64,000 bases of DNA from Engraulis encrasicolus (lineage: Eukaryota; Chordata; Actinopteri; Clupeiformes; Engraulidae). Below the pieces are notes generated by a model. The model had not been told where the DNA came from and did no database searches. It saw only the letters and a list, made by a program, of their open reading frames with translations. The number at the start of each line of letters is the position of its first letter. The first letter of the stretch is position 1. Location of the stretch: NCBI RefSeq assembly GCF_034702125.1, contig NC_085866.1:21689187-21753186 (forward strand). The letters are read 5' to 3'. The translations under genes were made by a program, and so were the position numbers. Positions 45,974 through 61,524 of this stretch are shown one piece after another.

Positions 45974-46178
45974 GGGGCAGCCATGGCCTTGTGGATGGGC
46001 TTTAAATCTGAGGGCTAACAATTTGAATCCTTCCCTTACACTCCCTATCTCACTCCATGACTAAGGTGCCCTTGCACAAGATACCTGACCCCACACTGCT
46101 CCAGGGACTGTAACCAATACCCTGCACTTAAAATAACTGTGAGTGACTTTGGATAAAAGCGTCAGCTAAGTGTAATGT
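45974..46178 (+). mobile_element. tRNA-derived SINE with LINE-type tail
   Basis: The head is GGCCTTGTGGATGGGC with a B-box-like TTTGAATCC. The body GGTGCCCTTGCACAAGATAC, CCCACACTGCTCCAGGGAC is characteristic of a common fish SINE. The tail GACTTTGGATAAAAGCGTCA, GCTAAGTGTAATG matches the L2-like LINE 3' end at 40620, through which such SINEs borrow reverse transcriptase. Confidence 0.8.
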
Positions 46179-46181
46179 TTG

Positions 46182-46256
<75 letters not shown>

Positions 46257-46480
46257 TTAGGTAAACTTGAAAGAGTTTGTGGCTGCCGTCAGCCGAAGGA
46301 TTTACTCGGGTCAGTGACTATTCCAAACACAGAATCCCCCACAGCCTGGCAGTCTCAGAGACTCACGGGCCAAACACTACGGCCAATGTGTGTGTGTGTG
46401 TGTGTGTGCGTGTGTGTGTACGTGCGGGCGCGCGTGCATGTGCGTGCGCGTGCTTGTGTGCGTGCGTGCCTGTGTGTGTG
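46182..46480. repeat. TG microsatellites
   Basis: A TG run at 46182-46253 and a TG/CG mixed run at 46387-46485 surround unique sequence. Confidence 0.92.
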
Positions 46481-46799
46481 TGCATATGTTTTACAAAGAC
46501 TGCATCCAATTTCCAACTCATTTGTTTAGCCTGTCAGGCAACTAAATTGGACATATGACATTGGCCCTCGGCCAAGGGCTGGGTTGATGAGTGTAAACAG
46601 GAGAAAACTGTGTGAAGCACATTTTAATTATGTAATGTGTTCCCTTCTTTGAAGTAGGCTATCTGTTATTTGTAACACAGAGACGAAGACAAAGACAAAG
46701 CCGCAGAGTTACTAATTTATTGCAATATGTTTCAGGGCCAGGCAAGGAAATGCAATGGATGGGACAAGTGAATATCACTGAAAAATGTAGGGTGTCAGA

Positions 46800-46935
46800 C
46801 TAAAGTATATTGCATTACATTACATTGCATGGCATTTGGCAGACACTTCATAACCAAAGGGCATAATCCTAGCCAATATCACTAGCAGATACAAAGTACT
46901 CAGGAAATATACAGAACAAGTGATGCAATGTAAGT
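46800..46935 (-). repeat. 3' end of an L2-like LINE
   Basis: GCATTACATTACATTGCATG, GGCATTTGGCAGACACTTCA, CATAACCAAAG and GCAGATACAAAGTACTCAGG parallel 40640-40745. It is a 5'-truncated copy. Confidence 0.75.
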
Positions 46936-48715
46936 AACCAATGTCCTGGATAACATGGGCCACGGCTTATTGAAGCATCCATCCTCAGACTATATTCATG
47001 GCCTACCCCCACCGTCTATGACCCCTTTTAGCAGGGAGACGGGACAAGCAGTTTTACATCATGAAAGTCAGATGACAGTTCCTCATTTTCAAATACCCAT
47101 TTGGCATGTGAGTTTTAATGTTTCAGCAGGAAATAATGTCCAAGGATATTCCACTAAGGAAATTAAATAAGGTTAAGTACTTAAAGTTATATATAAATAA
47201 GGCTCAGTTACGTATATAGTATATATCCATTCCTGCATTGATGGACACCAGGCATTGAACATTACACCAGAAAAAAAAAACAGATTTTTCCACATTGTCA
47301 CATCAAGTCTTGCCTCCAGCTCAAGGTTACTTTGCTTTGGCAAAACTCTAAACAACAGAACAGGGGGAAATATCCCTTGAATCTGTTGACATGTTGTCTT
47401 CCGATGGGAATAATGGACGCAAATGGTAAACAAAGCCAAGATCTAGATCTGACAGGGAGATAGATACAGTCAATAATCCTCAGACAGACACCCCAGGCAA
47501 GGGCAGGGCACTGCTCGGCCCAAAGGCCCGGTATATGTGATCTCCAGAACAGAATAGAACAAAAGCTGAACAACAACAAATCTACAGGGCACCATGTGGA
47601 TGTGACGAATGGTTGATGTTTCAAAAGCCTCGAGTGGACATATAGATTGTGTTTTTTAGTTTCACTGTACTTCAGCTTCAATTAAACACAACAATTGTTA
47701 AGACATTTAATCAAAAGAACAAACAGGTACACTACATCAGATTAAATCGCCTCAAAACGTTTTTTTTTTTTTTTCAACACAATAAAGAACGATGACTATC
47801 ACTAACCAATCAATATTCTGAAAACAACACTCGCCACCACAAATACTAAAAAGAATGATACAGCTGTACCTGTAGAATCACAATAGTCTAACGACCTTCT
47901 GGTTGGCTGTAACACTGATTTAACCCCTTAGCACAGAGCCTCTGTTATAACCTTACTGTCACCAAAATTGTGATGGCTATGTCTTAATCCGTTACTCAAA
48001 GCTCTCGGTAATGTCATAGCAATGTTGTTATGATGTCATTGAGTATTTCCAGCAAATAGAATAGGCCCGCCGGCGACCCCATCTGCACAAAGAGGCTAAA
48101 TTCCTTAATAGTAGGAAGGGGCCTAATCGTTACGCGCTGGATAGAAGCACCAAAATCGGTGTAGACCTTCCTTAGGGTGTTCTCAATCATTTCAGAAGGG
48201 GTGCCCCAAATTTCAATGTCATTAAGGTTATTTTTATGGGGTAAATGTAAGATGGCTGCCCAAAACGAGCCAATAGTAGTAAAATGCTGTACTGCCTGAC
48301 ATATTGGTGTTATGGGCCAATCCACCTATTTGTGTGTGATGTATACAAACTGAACTTTAAAAATATGTGCAAAACTTACCATAAAAACAATGTTATACAT
48401 ATCTTATTTAGATTCAAAAACAGGAAAATCATAAAAACCATGGTCAGAATGAGATGACCCAACAATTGAGTGCTCATTTCCGGGCAATTAGCTATTGAAA
48501 GAACATTCATTAAGAGTTTTAAAAACTTGCAGGGGGTCATATCTATTACATCCAAAAAGAAAATTGTGGTTAGAACATTTAGGGGAGAAGAGATAAACCC
48601 TTGAACTGGGTCACACATAACTGTCCCAATGTTAGCATGCTAGCATTAGCAGGTTCAGACACTCAGTCTGCTCTTCAGATAAAGATGGCAAACAATAATT
48701 TTAATCCCACTTACA
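46936..48715. other. Intergenic
   Basis: No credible gene. The 104-codon minus-strand frame at 48014-48325 has no recognisable domain, and its surroundings (GCACAGAGCC, ATGTCATAGCAATG) look like an old repeat. An 18-base T run lies near 47761. Confidence 0.35.
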
Positions 48716-48913
<198 letters not shown>

Positions 48914-49530
48914 GGAAGACATATTGTCTCATCTGGTCATTCTTCATCAGTGCCAGAATGCGACCATGAGGAAGCAGCTGTAAAGAATGGTTCAAAGTTG
49001 ATACAGGCAATGTGGTGATTGTTTTTGGGGTGTTTGGACAGCTTCTTGCTCAGTATCCAGATGTCAATATTTGGATAGCTTTTGGTGTGGGTAAGAACTA
49101 TAAGGAGTTCCATGAATAGCATTTCCAAGGCCCTTGGGAAAGACAGCTGACAAAAGCGTGACATTTTGAATTAGGACCCCCTCAATGATTTAAGCCTAGG
49201 AGCCCAACTGAAATATTCAATTTTCATATCAATCAAGTCAATAATACATGTACATATCAAGTGGCAGTGACAGCTTGGATGATTTACCTCTATACGGCCA
49301 TCACAAAAGAAAATGTATGCTGATTAATGTTCAGATATGTATATCTCAGTCCTAAGTGTACAATGGAATACATTTTGTGGGTGTGGTGCTTTGTTTAAAA
49401 CATGTCTGCATGCCTTCCCTCTCTTACATACTAAAATAGTCCTTCAAAAACTTTAAACAACAGCATGTGGAAATCTTGGCTTTGGAGGACTACTGTCAAA
49501 GTAGCCTAAAAGTCATGAGCACTATAACTC
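48914..49530. other. Intergenic
   Basis: No gene or repeat was recognised. Confidence 0.4.
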
Positions 49531-49533
49531 TTC

Positions 49534-49872
49534 TGTATTGCACTGTACTGTACTATACTGTACTGTACTGGACTGGACTGTAATGTGATATACCGTACTG
49601 TACTCTACTGCACCGTACAGTATGCTACTGTACTGTACTGTACTGTACTTTACTGCACCGTATTGTATGCTTCTGTACTGTACTGTACTGTACTGTACTG
49701 TACTGTACTGTACTGTACTGCACTGTGCTGTATATGCTACTGTACTACTGTACTTTACAGTACTGTACTGTACTGTACTGTACTCTACTCTACTCTACTT
49801 TATTATACTGCACCGTTCTGTATGCTACAGTACTGTACTGCACTCCACTGCACTCCACTGTACTGTACAGTA
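49534..49872. repeat. TACTG pentanucleotide satellite
   Basis: About 340 bp dominated by TACTG units with variants (CACTG, TACTC, CACCG). All frames of one strand stay open because the repeat contains no stop. Its complement is CAGTA. Confidence 0.95.
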
Positions 49873-50804
49873 CAGAACTGAAATATGTAGAGCATTCTGA
49901 GGACATGTATAATATGATGCAAAAGGGTGTAGTGGGAATTACTTACGTGTATGTTACTGTTACCACTCAGAATCTTGAAGTTTAAAAAAAGTCTTGTGGC
50001 ATTTTTTTTTGGGGGGGGTGGGGTATGGTAGACTATCCTTCCTCCCAGACTATTTGTGTGCCTTCCCTGCATATCAAGAAAATGAGTACAGCTAATGATT
50101 TACTTTCATAGTATATACCATATGAGAATTGTTGTTTCATATAGATATTTCTCCTATGCAGGCACGTGCGCTCCAATACATGAGAATGATGAGATGCAGT
50201 GTGTGAATAATAGTAACAATAACAACTATTGATTTCGAGCATCTGCACCATAACTACCATTTGTGCAGTATTTAAACAGTTTCAATCATTTTCGTGGCCA
50301 AAATCGTAATATTTGCCTATTTCATGTCAAATTGCTCTGAATGCGCTGAATTTGGGGCAACTCTGAGCTTGCCTCACACAGGATTGCGCAATCCCTCGTT
50401 ATCAAGCTTGAGCGCATGTGCCATTTTGATCCTTCTGTGTATGCAACCTGGTAATATTGTATTAAGCGTTTTTATACACTTAATAGAAATATGTATGGTG
50501 TGCCCTCATTTTCCTGATATTTTTTTACTATTTTCTACGTGTGATTATCATTTCTTTACTCTGAACGCTTTGGCATAAAGCCCATTGAAAGATGCAGTGG
50601 TGCGGCGAGCACCAGCCTGGCCGCAGCCTCTTCCTGGCGTTGAGAGTCTTGCTGGCAGTTACGTCAAAGGGAATCTGAAGTTATACAGTTAGTCGGTGTC
50701 ATTGGTGTTGGCTAGCTTGTTCACTTTGACTGCAACCGTGGAAGTGGATTTCATAACTAAACTAAGAGCATTTTCAAAGTTGGATTTCCAAGGGGGAAAA
50801 AGAT

Positions 50805-51330
50805 GTGATAAAGAATGGCGGACCGACAGAGCTGAAGGGTTTTCTGCTGCAGGTGACAGGTCAGAAGATTAGAACGACACGCTCATTTCAAAGTGACTGG
50901 TGTGGTACAACAGAAATGTTTTGTTACCCCTGTCTCTTATTTGCAACCGGCGAGAATGTGTGGAAGACCATTAGCATGGGATTTTGTGACTTAAACATTT
51001 ACCAAGGAGCCTCATGAAACACAAATCCTCGGCTACTCATATTCAATGCCAAATTGCTTTGAAGATGTTTGTTGCGTCTCGAACAGATGTGGCTTTGAAT
51101 GAACAGCACCGGCTAAAGTAACGTTAGCATGCACAACGCCAAAGTGAAGGAGAACCGTGCAGATCTTAAAACGTCTTATTCAGGCAACCTACTTCAGGAG
51201 GAGTTGGCGTACCGTGGTGATGAGAGAGTACACACTCTTCTAATCGTGGGAATTATGTCGAGCTGATGATTGATCTGCATGTTGCAACAGGCGTTGGCAT
51301 TGAGAAGGACAGGCTTCTGAGGCTAAGACA
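50805..51330 (+). pseudogene. ZMYM1-like hAT transposase, N-terminal remnant
   Basis: One frame reads TRSFQSDWCGTTEMFCYPCL then LFATGENVWK and GFCDLN, resembling the cysteine-containing TTF-type zinc-finger start of ZMYM1-like hAT transposases. Further frames continue with THIQCQIALK, DVALNEQHRLK, and SNRGNYVEL with DLHVATGVGIEKDRL, parts of the region that follows. Stops and frameshifts separate the pieces, and no RNase H-like catalytic domain or dimerisation region survives. Confidence 0.7.
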
Positions 51331-51872
51331 AGACAAGTATTTCTAGGCTATGACAGTCACGGATGTTTTCATGGATGTTGCATGGACCTGATGTACGAGT
51401 AAAGGTAAGACCAGTGTTTCCTATGTGTGTGTGAGGCCTGTGTTTGTGAGACCCTTGGGGAGAGAGAGAATCCGCCGTGATTCTGTCCGGTGTGGTAGCT
51501 TTTGTGATATGCACCGGAGTCTCATGTGCCCTGTAGTGTATCTGCTTATTGGGTAGACCGATTAAAGTTGAGTACAGGGTACCGTTGAGGTAAATCAAAT
51601 ATACCCGTGTAACAACAAGACTCTGATCTAATTCCAAAGTGTAGGCATAACATAAATGACAGTCCCAAAATATTTGGTGACCGAAGCTTGTGTAATCTCT
51701 GTTTATGTTGACAATCGCTTCCTGCTACACCTTTGTCCCACATCGCTTGCCATAGCCTCGTACAAGTAGATGTACATTTGCACGAGATCCGGTGCGTAGC
51801 CTATCACAAAAGCTATCACACCGGTTTGTTTGCCGTGGTGCTCAGCGGTCTATGTGAGACCATGTTTTGAAT

Positions 51873-51878
<6 letters not shown>

Positions 51879-51933
<55 letters not shown>

Positions 51934-52008
51934 CATTGAGCATCCGCCGTGATGCTCCTGTTTGTCCACCTTGGTGCTGTGTGGTTTATGTGAGACCTCT
52001 GTTTGAAT

Positions 52009-52069
<61 letters not shown>
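51879..52069. repeat. TG microsatellites inside hAT copy C
   Basis: Two TG tracts (51879-51931, 52012-52069), each preceded by TTTGAATCCTG, as in copies A and B. Copy B inserted in the second. Confidence 0.93.
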
Positions 52070-54256
<2,187 letters not shown>

Positions 54257-54454
54257 ATCTAATAGCATTTTCTCTACGGAAATGCAGCATGTTTTAATAT
54301 GTAGGCCTACCTAGACATATGAAACTTATCGGTAGGCCTATTTGGCAAATTTACTAAAATGTACTTATACTGCAGCTGTAGTATTATATATTTGAAAATC
54401 TGATATTGGAAAAATCAGTGCCTCACCAGCCATAAACTTGACTGCACGTCACTG

Positions 54455-55262
54455 CTGTCCATGTTTCAGCCACGGCTGCTTGGTTGTATTATTTGAGCAG
54501 TCGGCAACACAACATGTTTTCGGCATGTTGAGCGTGAACAACGCTTGCCTACAGGTCCTTCATTTATTCTTTCCCAACACCACCAATTCCAATTGACTTG
54601 CATTGTCTTATCCCCCAATGTTTTCCCCCCTAAAAGGGGCGTAACGCACATGGCACACGTCACACCGTGTATACGTATAGCCATTTAACTTGTTCCTAAA
54701 TCAAATCACAGCCAATCAGTGGCATACTACTTGGAACAGGGTTTGGTTTAGCCTTTAGGCTCTGGTGAGTGAGTAGATGGCTAATAGTCATTGTTTGAAT
54801 TTTAATCTTTAATTTCTTAAAGAAGTCTGCTTCTCATTCTTTATGTAGGCTGTGTACTACTTACACAGGTGATTCTGAAAATTAGCTCATCAACTTGGCT
54901 GGAGGGTTGTGGTAGCCTAATTAGGATCAGCTGGTTCATTGATTTGGATGAAGCGAATGTGTGGCAGGATTGTCACTTTTTTATGAATTTCCCCGGACCC
55001 CTGCATTTAGAATAGATGATGGAGAATCAGGCAAGAGAGAGATATATTGAAATGTTATTATTGGGTTTGATGGATGGCGCTGACTTAATTGGGGAACAGG
55101 CGCGGAGGCCCAGCCGATAGAAGAATATCGAAAATAGAACTGCAGGAAGTTCAGATGAGGACGTGACAAAACCTTATTTGACTTGTTCCCGAGCGTAAAA
55201 AATGAGAAAGGTAAAACATAATTTTTGAAACATAGAAAGCATGTAAACAGATTCATCAAGAA
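54455..55262. other. Intergenic
   Basis: No gene or repeat was recognised. Confidence 0.4.
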
Positions 55263-55442
55263 CACGCACGCATGCACACACACACGCAGGCACGCACGTA
55301 CGCACGTACGCACGCACACAAACGCACAAAATCAAAACACATTGCCTTCCACTTCTGTGAGGGATGTAAGTATGCAACATCAAGGACACACACACACACA
55401 CACATGCACGCACGCACACGCGCGCGCACACACACACACACA
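55263..55442. repeat. CA/CG-rich simple repeats
   Basis: GCACGCAC-type runs at 55263-55326 and CA plus CGCG at 55386-55441 flank unique sequence. Confidence 0.85.
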
Positions 55443-55732
55443 GTCAAAATCTTTTCAAAACAATGCAGGATGAGGGATGATCAGGTTTTATTGTCAGTGT
55501 GTTCCCAACAGTGTGGATGAAGATGGATGCGGTGGCAATATCTCCTGTCCAACAATGGCAAGATGGATGGCCCCACCACTAAAGCTGTCCACCCCTTATG
55601 TTTTGATATGCATGCAAAAAATGACCAAAACCAGAGGTGACCAAAGTAAAAGTAGCTGCCTAGCCAACTGTGGAGAGGAATATTAACAAGATTTTTTTTA
55701 AACTGTACTCAACATTACAGATTCATTTTTAG
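55443..55732. other. Intergenic
   Basis: No feature was recognised. Confidence 0.35.
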
Positions 55733-56036
55733 TAGGCTATTGCATCTTGTCAAAAATTCATTGCAATTTTTTTTGTGCCATTTTTTCATCTGCAATTTTT
55801 GACTATTGGCCAGTAGGTGGCCCCTTGGCAGGTGGGGGCCCCTAGGCTGCAGCCATATCTAGTCTGTGAGGGGCCCTTGGCAGGTGGGGGCCCCTAGGCT
55901 GCAGCCATAGCCAGTGGGAGCCCCTTGGCAGTTGGGGTCCCCTAGGCTGCAACCATATCTAGCCTGTGGGGGGGCCTTGGGAGGTGGGGGCTCCTAGGCT
56001 GCAGCCATATCTAGACTGTGTGTTAATCCGGGCCTG
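55733..56036 (-). mobile_element. MITE of the 1283-1559 family with an internal tandem array
   Basis: Reverse-complemented, the right end reads CAGGCCCGGATTAACACA, matching CAGGGCCGTATTAATG of the family. The left part (TGCATCTTGTCA, TTGCAATTTTT, ATTGGCC) matches the interior of 1283-1559. Between them four copies of an approximately 50-bp unit run from 55817 to 56025, each with TTGGCAGGTGGGGGC and CCTAGGCTGCAGCCATA or close variants. The far terminal repeat is missing. Confidence 0.75.
55817..56025. repeat. Tandem array, four units of about 48-56 bp
   Basis: Each unit carries GGCAGGTGGGGGCCCCTAGG-like sequence followed by CTGCAGCCATATCTAG or a variant. Single-copy family members show the ancestral state. 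Confidence 0.85.
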
Positions 56037-56134
56037 CATGCTTGGCAGGAGGAGCTATGACCAGAGAGGCTGACTAGAGTCCTCTATCAGTATCTGTATG
56101 GCAGTGAGCCGCGGGCACACAGGTTAAGTATGGT

Positions 56135-56700
<566 letters not shown>

Positions 56701-56708
56701 TATGCTTG

Positions 56709-57374
56709 TAGGAATGTCATGGTATGAACATTTAACCTCACGGTTTTTGTAACCAAAATTATCACAGTTTGCAGTATTATTGCGGTAATTTTGACAAGTT
56801 GTGTTGAATATGTTAAGAAAAGCACTGATTGTCCTGCACAAACTGAAATAGTTCCCATAAGGTGCAAGGAGTGCTCATCATATTAAAAAATGCAGGCAAA
56901 CCATATCAAAATCTCACATTTAAAGGCACAATACATGAATTGCTTGTCATTCTGAAGTTATGAGGATTTACTAACAGTAGTAGTTAATGATTAAGAAATG
57001 AGAAATAATACTTACATAATGACTAACTCGTGATTCACTAAGGGTTAACTAATGTTATAAGGCTTAACTAAGGCTTAACTTATGCTTAAAAAGGGGTACT
57101 TATTATAAAGTGTTACCTAGAAAGGAATTGGTTCAGCAATTCACTATGATTCCAGCCTTGACATTAGGTGTTAGGCAACAAAGAGTGTCTCTGTGGCAAC
57201 ATCAGCAGACTTGGAGGAGAGGTTGTTAAGGCCCATGGTGTCATGGTGTCCACTGTACAGTATGGTTATTCGGTACGGCATGGTACATTCATTAAATTAA
57301 AGCTGTAATTATTATTGTCATCACTTTTTTTTTACTGCGTATTCACGGTATACCAGTTATCGTGACACCCCATA
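56709..57374. mobile_element. hAT-like element
   Basis: Ends are TAGGAATGTCATGGTATG and, reverse-complemented, TATGGGGTGTCACGATAA, with the CACGGTTTTTG/ACGGTATACC subterminal region. TATGCTTG is duplicated (56701-56708, 57375-57382). Inside, repeated TTAACTAAGGCTTAACT and TATTATAAAGTGTTACC near 57045-57117 look like the end of another MITE. Confidence 0.7.
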
Positions 57375-57382
57375 TATGCTTG

Positions 57383-57816
57383 TTACATATTCTTCTTGTT
57401 GCAGCTTAGAAGGCAATCGCCCCTCTCTGACTTAAGGTGGAACCACCAAGATATCAAACCTGGCTGGACATACAGTAGTTAGGGGAATATACACAATGTA
57501 GAAGATAATATTTCAATTAAGATTACAGGAGGAGCAATTCCAGGAACGGTGGGCTCCATGGTTGAAATTATGTCTTGATGATGGGGTTTCTAGTTGAGAC
57601 TATTTCATATACAGCATATAGCAAGATGGTGTGTATAGTGGTCGGAGGATACCTATTATGCATCTGCTTATGGTGTGTGTCTTGTTTTGCTTTGTTTTGT
57701 TTTGTAGTTTTGTTTCCTTTTTATTATGTTTCTTTTTTGTTGGTTGGTCTTTTGTTTGTTTGCTGTGACTGTAATCTTTCATTATGGAAATGTCACTGTG
57801 TGGGTATGTGGAGTTT
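57383..57816. other. Intergenic
   Basis: No credible gene; T/G-rich stretch with TTTTGTTT repeats near 57685-57715. Confidence 0.35.
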
Positions 57817-57831
57817 AAAAAAGTGTGTTGT

Positions 57832-57992
57832 GGCGCAGCACGCTAAGCCCCCCACACTTGGGCTTGCATGCCCATGGGGACCCCGGTTCGAGTCCGGACG
57901 GGGTCATTTCCCAACCCTACCCATCTCTCTCCACACTCACTTCCTGTCGCACCTTCACTGTCCTTTCTGAACTAAAGGCCCAGAAAGCCCAT
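57832..57992 (+). mobile_element. tRNA-derived SINE with 15-bp target duplication
   Basis: GGCGCAGCACGCTAAGCC (A-box region) and GGTTCGAGTCCGG (B box) precede CTCTCTCCACACTCACTTCC as in 21437 and 30344. It is flanked by perfect 15-bp AAAAAAGTGTGTTGT (57817-57831, 57993-58007). Confidence 0.9.
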
Positions 57993-58007
57993 AAAAAAGT
58001 GTGTTGT

Positions 58008-58498
58008 AAAAAGAAATGGTGGGCCAGTAAATATAAAAAACTCAGGGAAATTCTCTGTATTCCAGATGACCAGCCCAGCCAAGGCATGGGTAAGAAAAGA
58101 CAAGAAAAAGCCTCGAGCCAAGGAAGCATGTGGCTGTGGCCCTCTATATGTGCACACACTAGAGAATAGGAGCTGGGAAGGTAAGTCACCTGAAGCCACA
58201 CAGCTAGAGACATTCTTCACTTCCCATTTTTACTGTAACATGAAATGTTGCTCACACACTATAGGCTGATGAAATACAAACAGCCACAGGCATCTTCTGA
58301 AAACAATCTGAATATAGGCCTCTAGAGCAAGCTATATTCATTATTTTTTGAAACACTGTGGTGAGTTTTCTTCAGGCATGCCTAAAGCAACGGGATGTAA
58401 ATGTATGGGTTAGTGTCAGTTTCATGGTCTGGAATGGTACAGCAGCACTTCTTAATTTGCCTTTTGCATGGCTCATGCGCACAGCTACCTGTCACAGA
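58008..58498. other. Intergenic
   Basis: No gene was recognised. Confidence 0.35.
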
Positions 58499-58500
58499 TG

Positions 58501-58533
<33 letters not shown>

Positions 58534-58602
58534 GGGATAAGGGAGTGTGAGTAAAGAGAAACAGAAGGAAGAAATTAGAGAAACAGATAACAACACAAGG
58601 GG

Positions 58603-58684
<82 letters not shown>
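58499..58684. repeat. GA microsatellites
   Basis: GA runs at 58499-58523 (then a G run) and 58606-58682. Confidence 0.95.
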
Positions 58685-58686
<2 letters not shown>

Positions 58687-58688
58687 AA

Positions 58689-59914
58689 CAGTGGTTCTCA
58701 ACCCTTTTTGAATACACGCCCCTGGACCTCATCATTAGCCTCCCAACACCCCCTGGACATCATCATAACCCTGTCAACGCCCCCTTAGCAGGGCCGTCGT
58801 TAGGCCTATTTTAGGGGGCTTTAGCCCCCCCTACATTAGTATTAGCCCCCCCTTAAACAATTTTTGAATTATTATTATTATTATTTTTTTTACATTTTTC
58901 CAAAAACAAATGCAGTGAATCACTGAATACGAACCAAGGCAAGTTAATCTGGATACAAGTTCCTGTTTGCTTATTTATTGTTTAATGCCACTTATATCCT
59001 ACTGCACAGCAATAAAAGCAGGGTGCACAGCAATATGTTATGCGGGGGGGAAACAGGTAGAGGATTGTGCTTTGTGACCAACACCTCGAGTAAGTGTAAT
59101 TACTTACACGGATGAAATCTTCCAATCCAAAGTACCAATTTCCACGCACCATACCCGTGTAATAAATCCATTTGACATTGTCTTGAAATTATAGTTGAGC
59201 TTTAATATTTGTCTTAACAGTTTGAAAACACACATGAACTGATTAAAATAGCTACTAATGGAGTAAAAATGACCAAATATCTGCCGGGGATGCATAGTTT
59301 TCCAAGTAAGGAACTTGTTTGAATGAATCGCTTCCTGACCACTGCTTCTCCTGGAGACGCGCAGTTAGTAACTCCTTAAAGTTCCTAGTCCTTGTGCAAA
59401 TGATGCTCTCCGCATTTTTATCTAATCATTTTAACTTCCATTCATAATATTCATCAGTTGAAACATTTTGAAATGTTTTGTTTAGCTTACATATAAGGAA
59501 TGTTCATTAAAATGTAAATAAAATTCAAAAATCACTGTAACTAGTGTTTAAAAATCGCTATGGTGCTCTTAAAATAATTGTTCAAGAAGACGCTTTTGCA
59601 CACCTCTGTAGGTGGGCAGGTGCGTAGGATATTATCCCAGTGGGGTTGTCATTCAAGTGTAAAGAAATAATGAATTCATAAACAAAACCTTAGCAGGTGA
59701 GCCGAAAAATTTTCGGCGCACGCTGTGTGCGCACATTTTCTTCCTCTGGGGCTACGCCCCCCCCTGTCTCTCAAACCTAGTGACGGGCCTGCCCCTTAGT
59801 ATTAATAGACTAGACTAATGCCCCCCAATGGCAACTAAGCACCACCCCCTCTCATCTGTATCTTTCTCAACGCCTCCCCTAAGGGGGTTGTAGAGCCCCC
59901 GTTGAGAAACACTG
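58689..59914. mobile_element. hAT-like MITE split by a second hAT element
   Basis: Ends are CAGTGGTTCTCAACCC and, reverse-complemented, CAGTGTTTCTCAACGGGG. The family is the same as 12698-12863. A 1003-bp element is inserted at 58789. No clear target duplication is seen, possibly because one flank is a GA microsatellite. Confidence 0.75.
58789..59791. mobile_element. hAT-like element, 1.0 kb, nested
   Basis: Ends are CAGGGCCGTCGTTAGG and, reverse-complemented, CAGGCCCGTCACTAGG. The perfect duplication CCCCTTAG lies at 58781-58788 and 59792-59799. Subterminal GGGGGCTTTAGCCCCCC and GGGGCTACGCCCC are small palindromes. No transposase frame. Confidence 0.9.
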
Positions 59915-60098
59915 TGCTAAAGACTGACAGTCAGACAGAAAGAAAGAACCATACAGAGCGAGACAGGATGCAAAAACACAGTACTGTCACCTAAATCACA
60001 CCGCATTTGCACGTAGTGACCAGAAGAGGGCAGTTGGTAGCCACTGTAGTCATCTGCAGCTCTGGCTGTAGGCATAACCAAAGGTCAGACACGACCTG

Positions 60099-60127
60099 TG
60101 TGTGTGCGTGTGCGTGTGCGTGTGCGT

Positions 60128-60170
<43 letters not shown>

Positions 60171-60179
60171 CGTGTGCGT

Positions 60180-60212
<33 letters not shown>

Positions 60213-60216
60213 CGTG
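60099..60216. repeat. TG/CG microsatellite
   Basis: Alternating purine-pyrimidine TGTGCG and TG units, a candidate Z-DNA former. Confidence 0.93.
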
Positions 60217-61520
60217 TAATGTGTGTAACCATGTTGCTAAGCACAAACAACTGCCTACTGCTTGAGGCTGATGAAAAAAGCTACATAGTTTTCTATAGCT
60301 AATGAACAAAGCAGAAATTGACATTCTGTTTTTGTTTATTTTCAGCTGTATCAATTTATGTTTATTTTCCAAACAAACACAAACTGTTTATGATTATTGA
60401 ATGTGTTTCATTATGTAAACTATCCTTATTTCGCAATGTTTTGACTAGTTTGGGAGAGGGGAAACTTCTGATAGGCTATGTGTCGCAATTTAAAATAGTT
60501 TACTTCATCAAAGAAATTGCTTGACTGTTTGTTGTTGAAAAGACACAAATAGTACGACTAGCATTTCTCTGCTCATTTAAGTCGTCAAATTATGCAAAAT
60601 GGTTCCAAGAAGGAAGTACAATTTATTCATATAAAAAAGTAATCCCTAGCTGAATATGTTAGCCTCAGCAGACTGGTTGCATAATGGTTCATATTTTTAC
60701 ATATTTGCATTTGCATATTTTCCTCTGAGCAATTTGTGATTGATTAGAAGACCTCCGCATTACCCTGAAATATATCGCCTCCAGCACCTAATTCACCTAA
60801 TGTGAATACTGCTGCCTGCCGCCTATAAGCTCATAAACAAAAATCAAAGAGTGAGAACAACTAATTGCTTTTGGATTTCAAAACAACTCCATGAAGGGCA
60901 TGTGTCAACATCTATGTGTAAACTGTTGGGCTTGGCTTCTTGGACTTATCTTTGGGAAGAAAGGTAAATCAGATAGGTTGGTCTTCTGAATGGTGACTTG
61001 GCCTTTACTCAATAATGAGTATAAGTGAGCAACTCAGTTAAATTTTGCTTAATTATCATTGTCGTTGCCATTTGCACTCAGATTATACAGTAATTTAGCC
61101 TACATAAAAATACATGAAGACATTCACTATGTTACAAGCAAGTGTCTCCTGCCTTTGCAGGCATTTCCTAGACTGTTAATTCCTTGGAATGTATTCATTT
61201 ATTTTGATGACATCCTAACAACACTATGTTCAAAAAAGCACTGCTCAACACTGCAACCCAGTGGCACTGTATCTTATCGCATCACATCATGTAGAATCAA
61301 AACACTGTTTTTTGTTGCTGTTGAGGATAAGTGTTAAGCTGGTTCTTTTAAATGGTTTACAAATGATTTCACAGACATATTGATATTAAATAAAATATGA
61401 ATGGACTGCATCTTACAGTATGTCGATTTGTAAAGGAGTGATTGTAGAAATGTGTTACTTTTCATCCACAATGGAGGAAAGATTAAATGTCCCAAAAGCT
61501 ACAGAATGCTAGAAGCAAGC
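60217..61520. other. Intergenic
   Basis: AT-rich DNA with no recognised gene or repeat. Confidence 0.4.
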
Positions 61521-61524
61521 CCCT

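Noticed and set aside
48014..48325. 104-codon minus-strand frame as a gene
   Set aside because: No domain, no promoter or splice signals, and it lies in what looks like old repeat sequence.
55805..56030. CRISPR-like array
   Set aside because: Units are contiguous with no unique spacers, the genome is vertebrate, and the repeat derives from a MITE interior.
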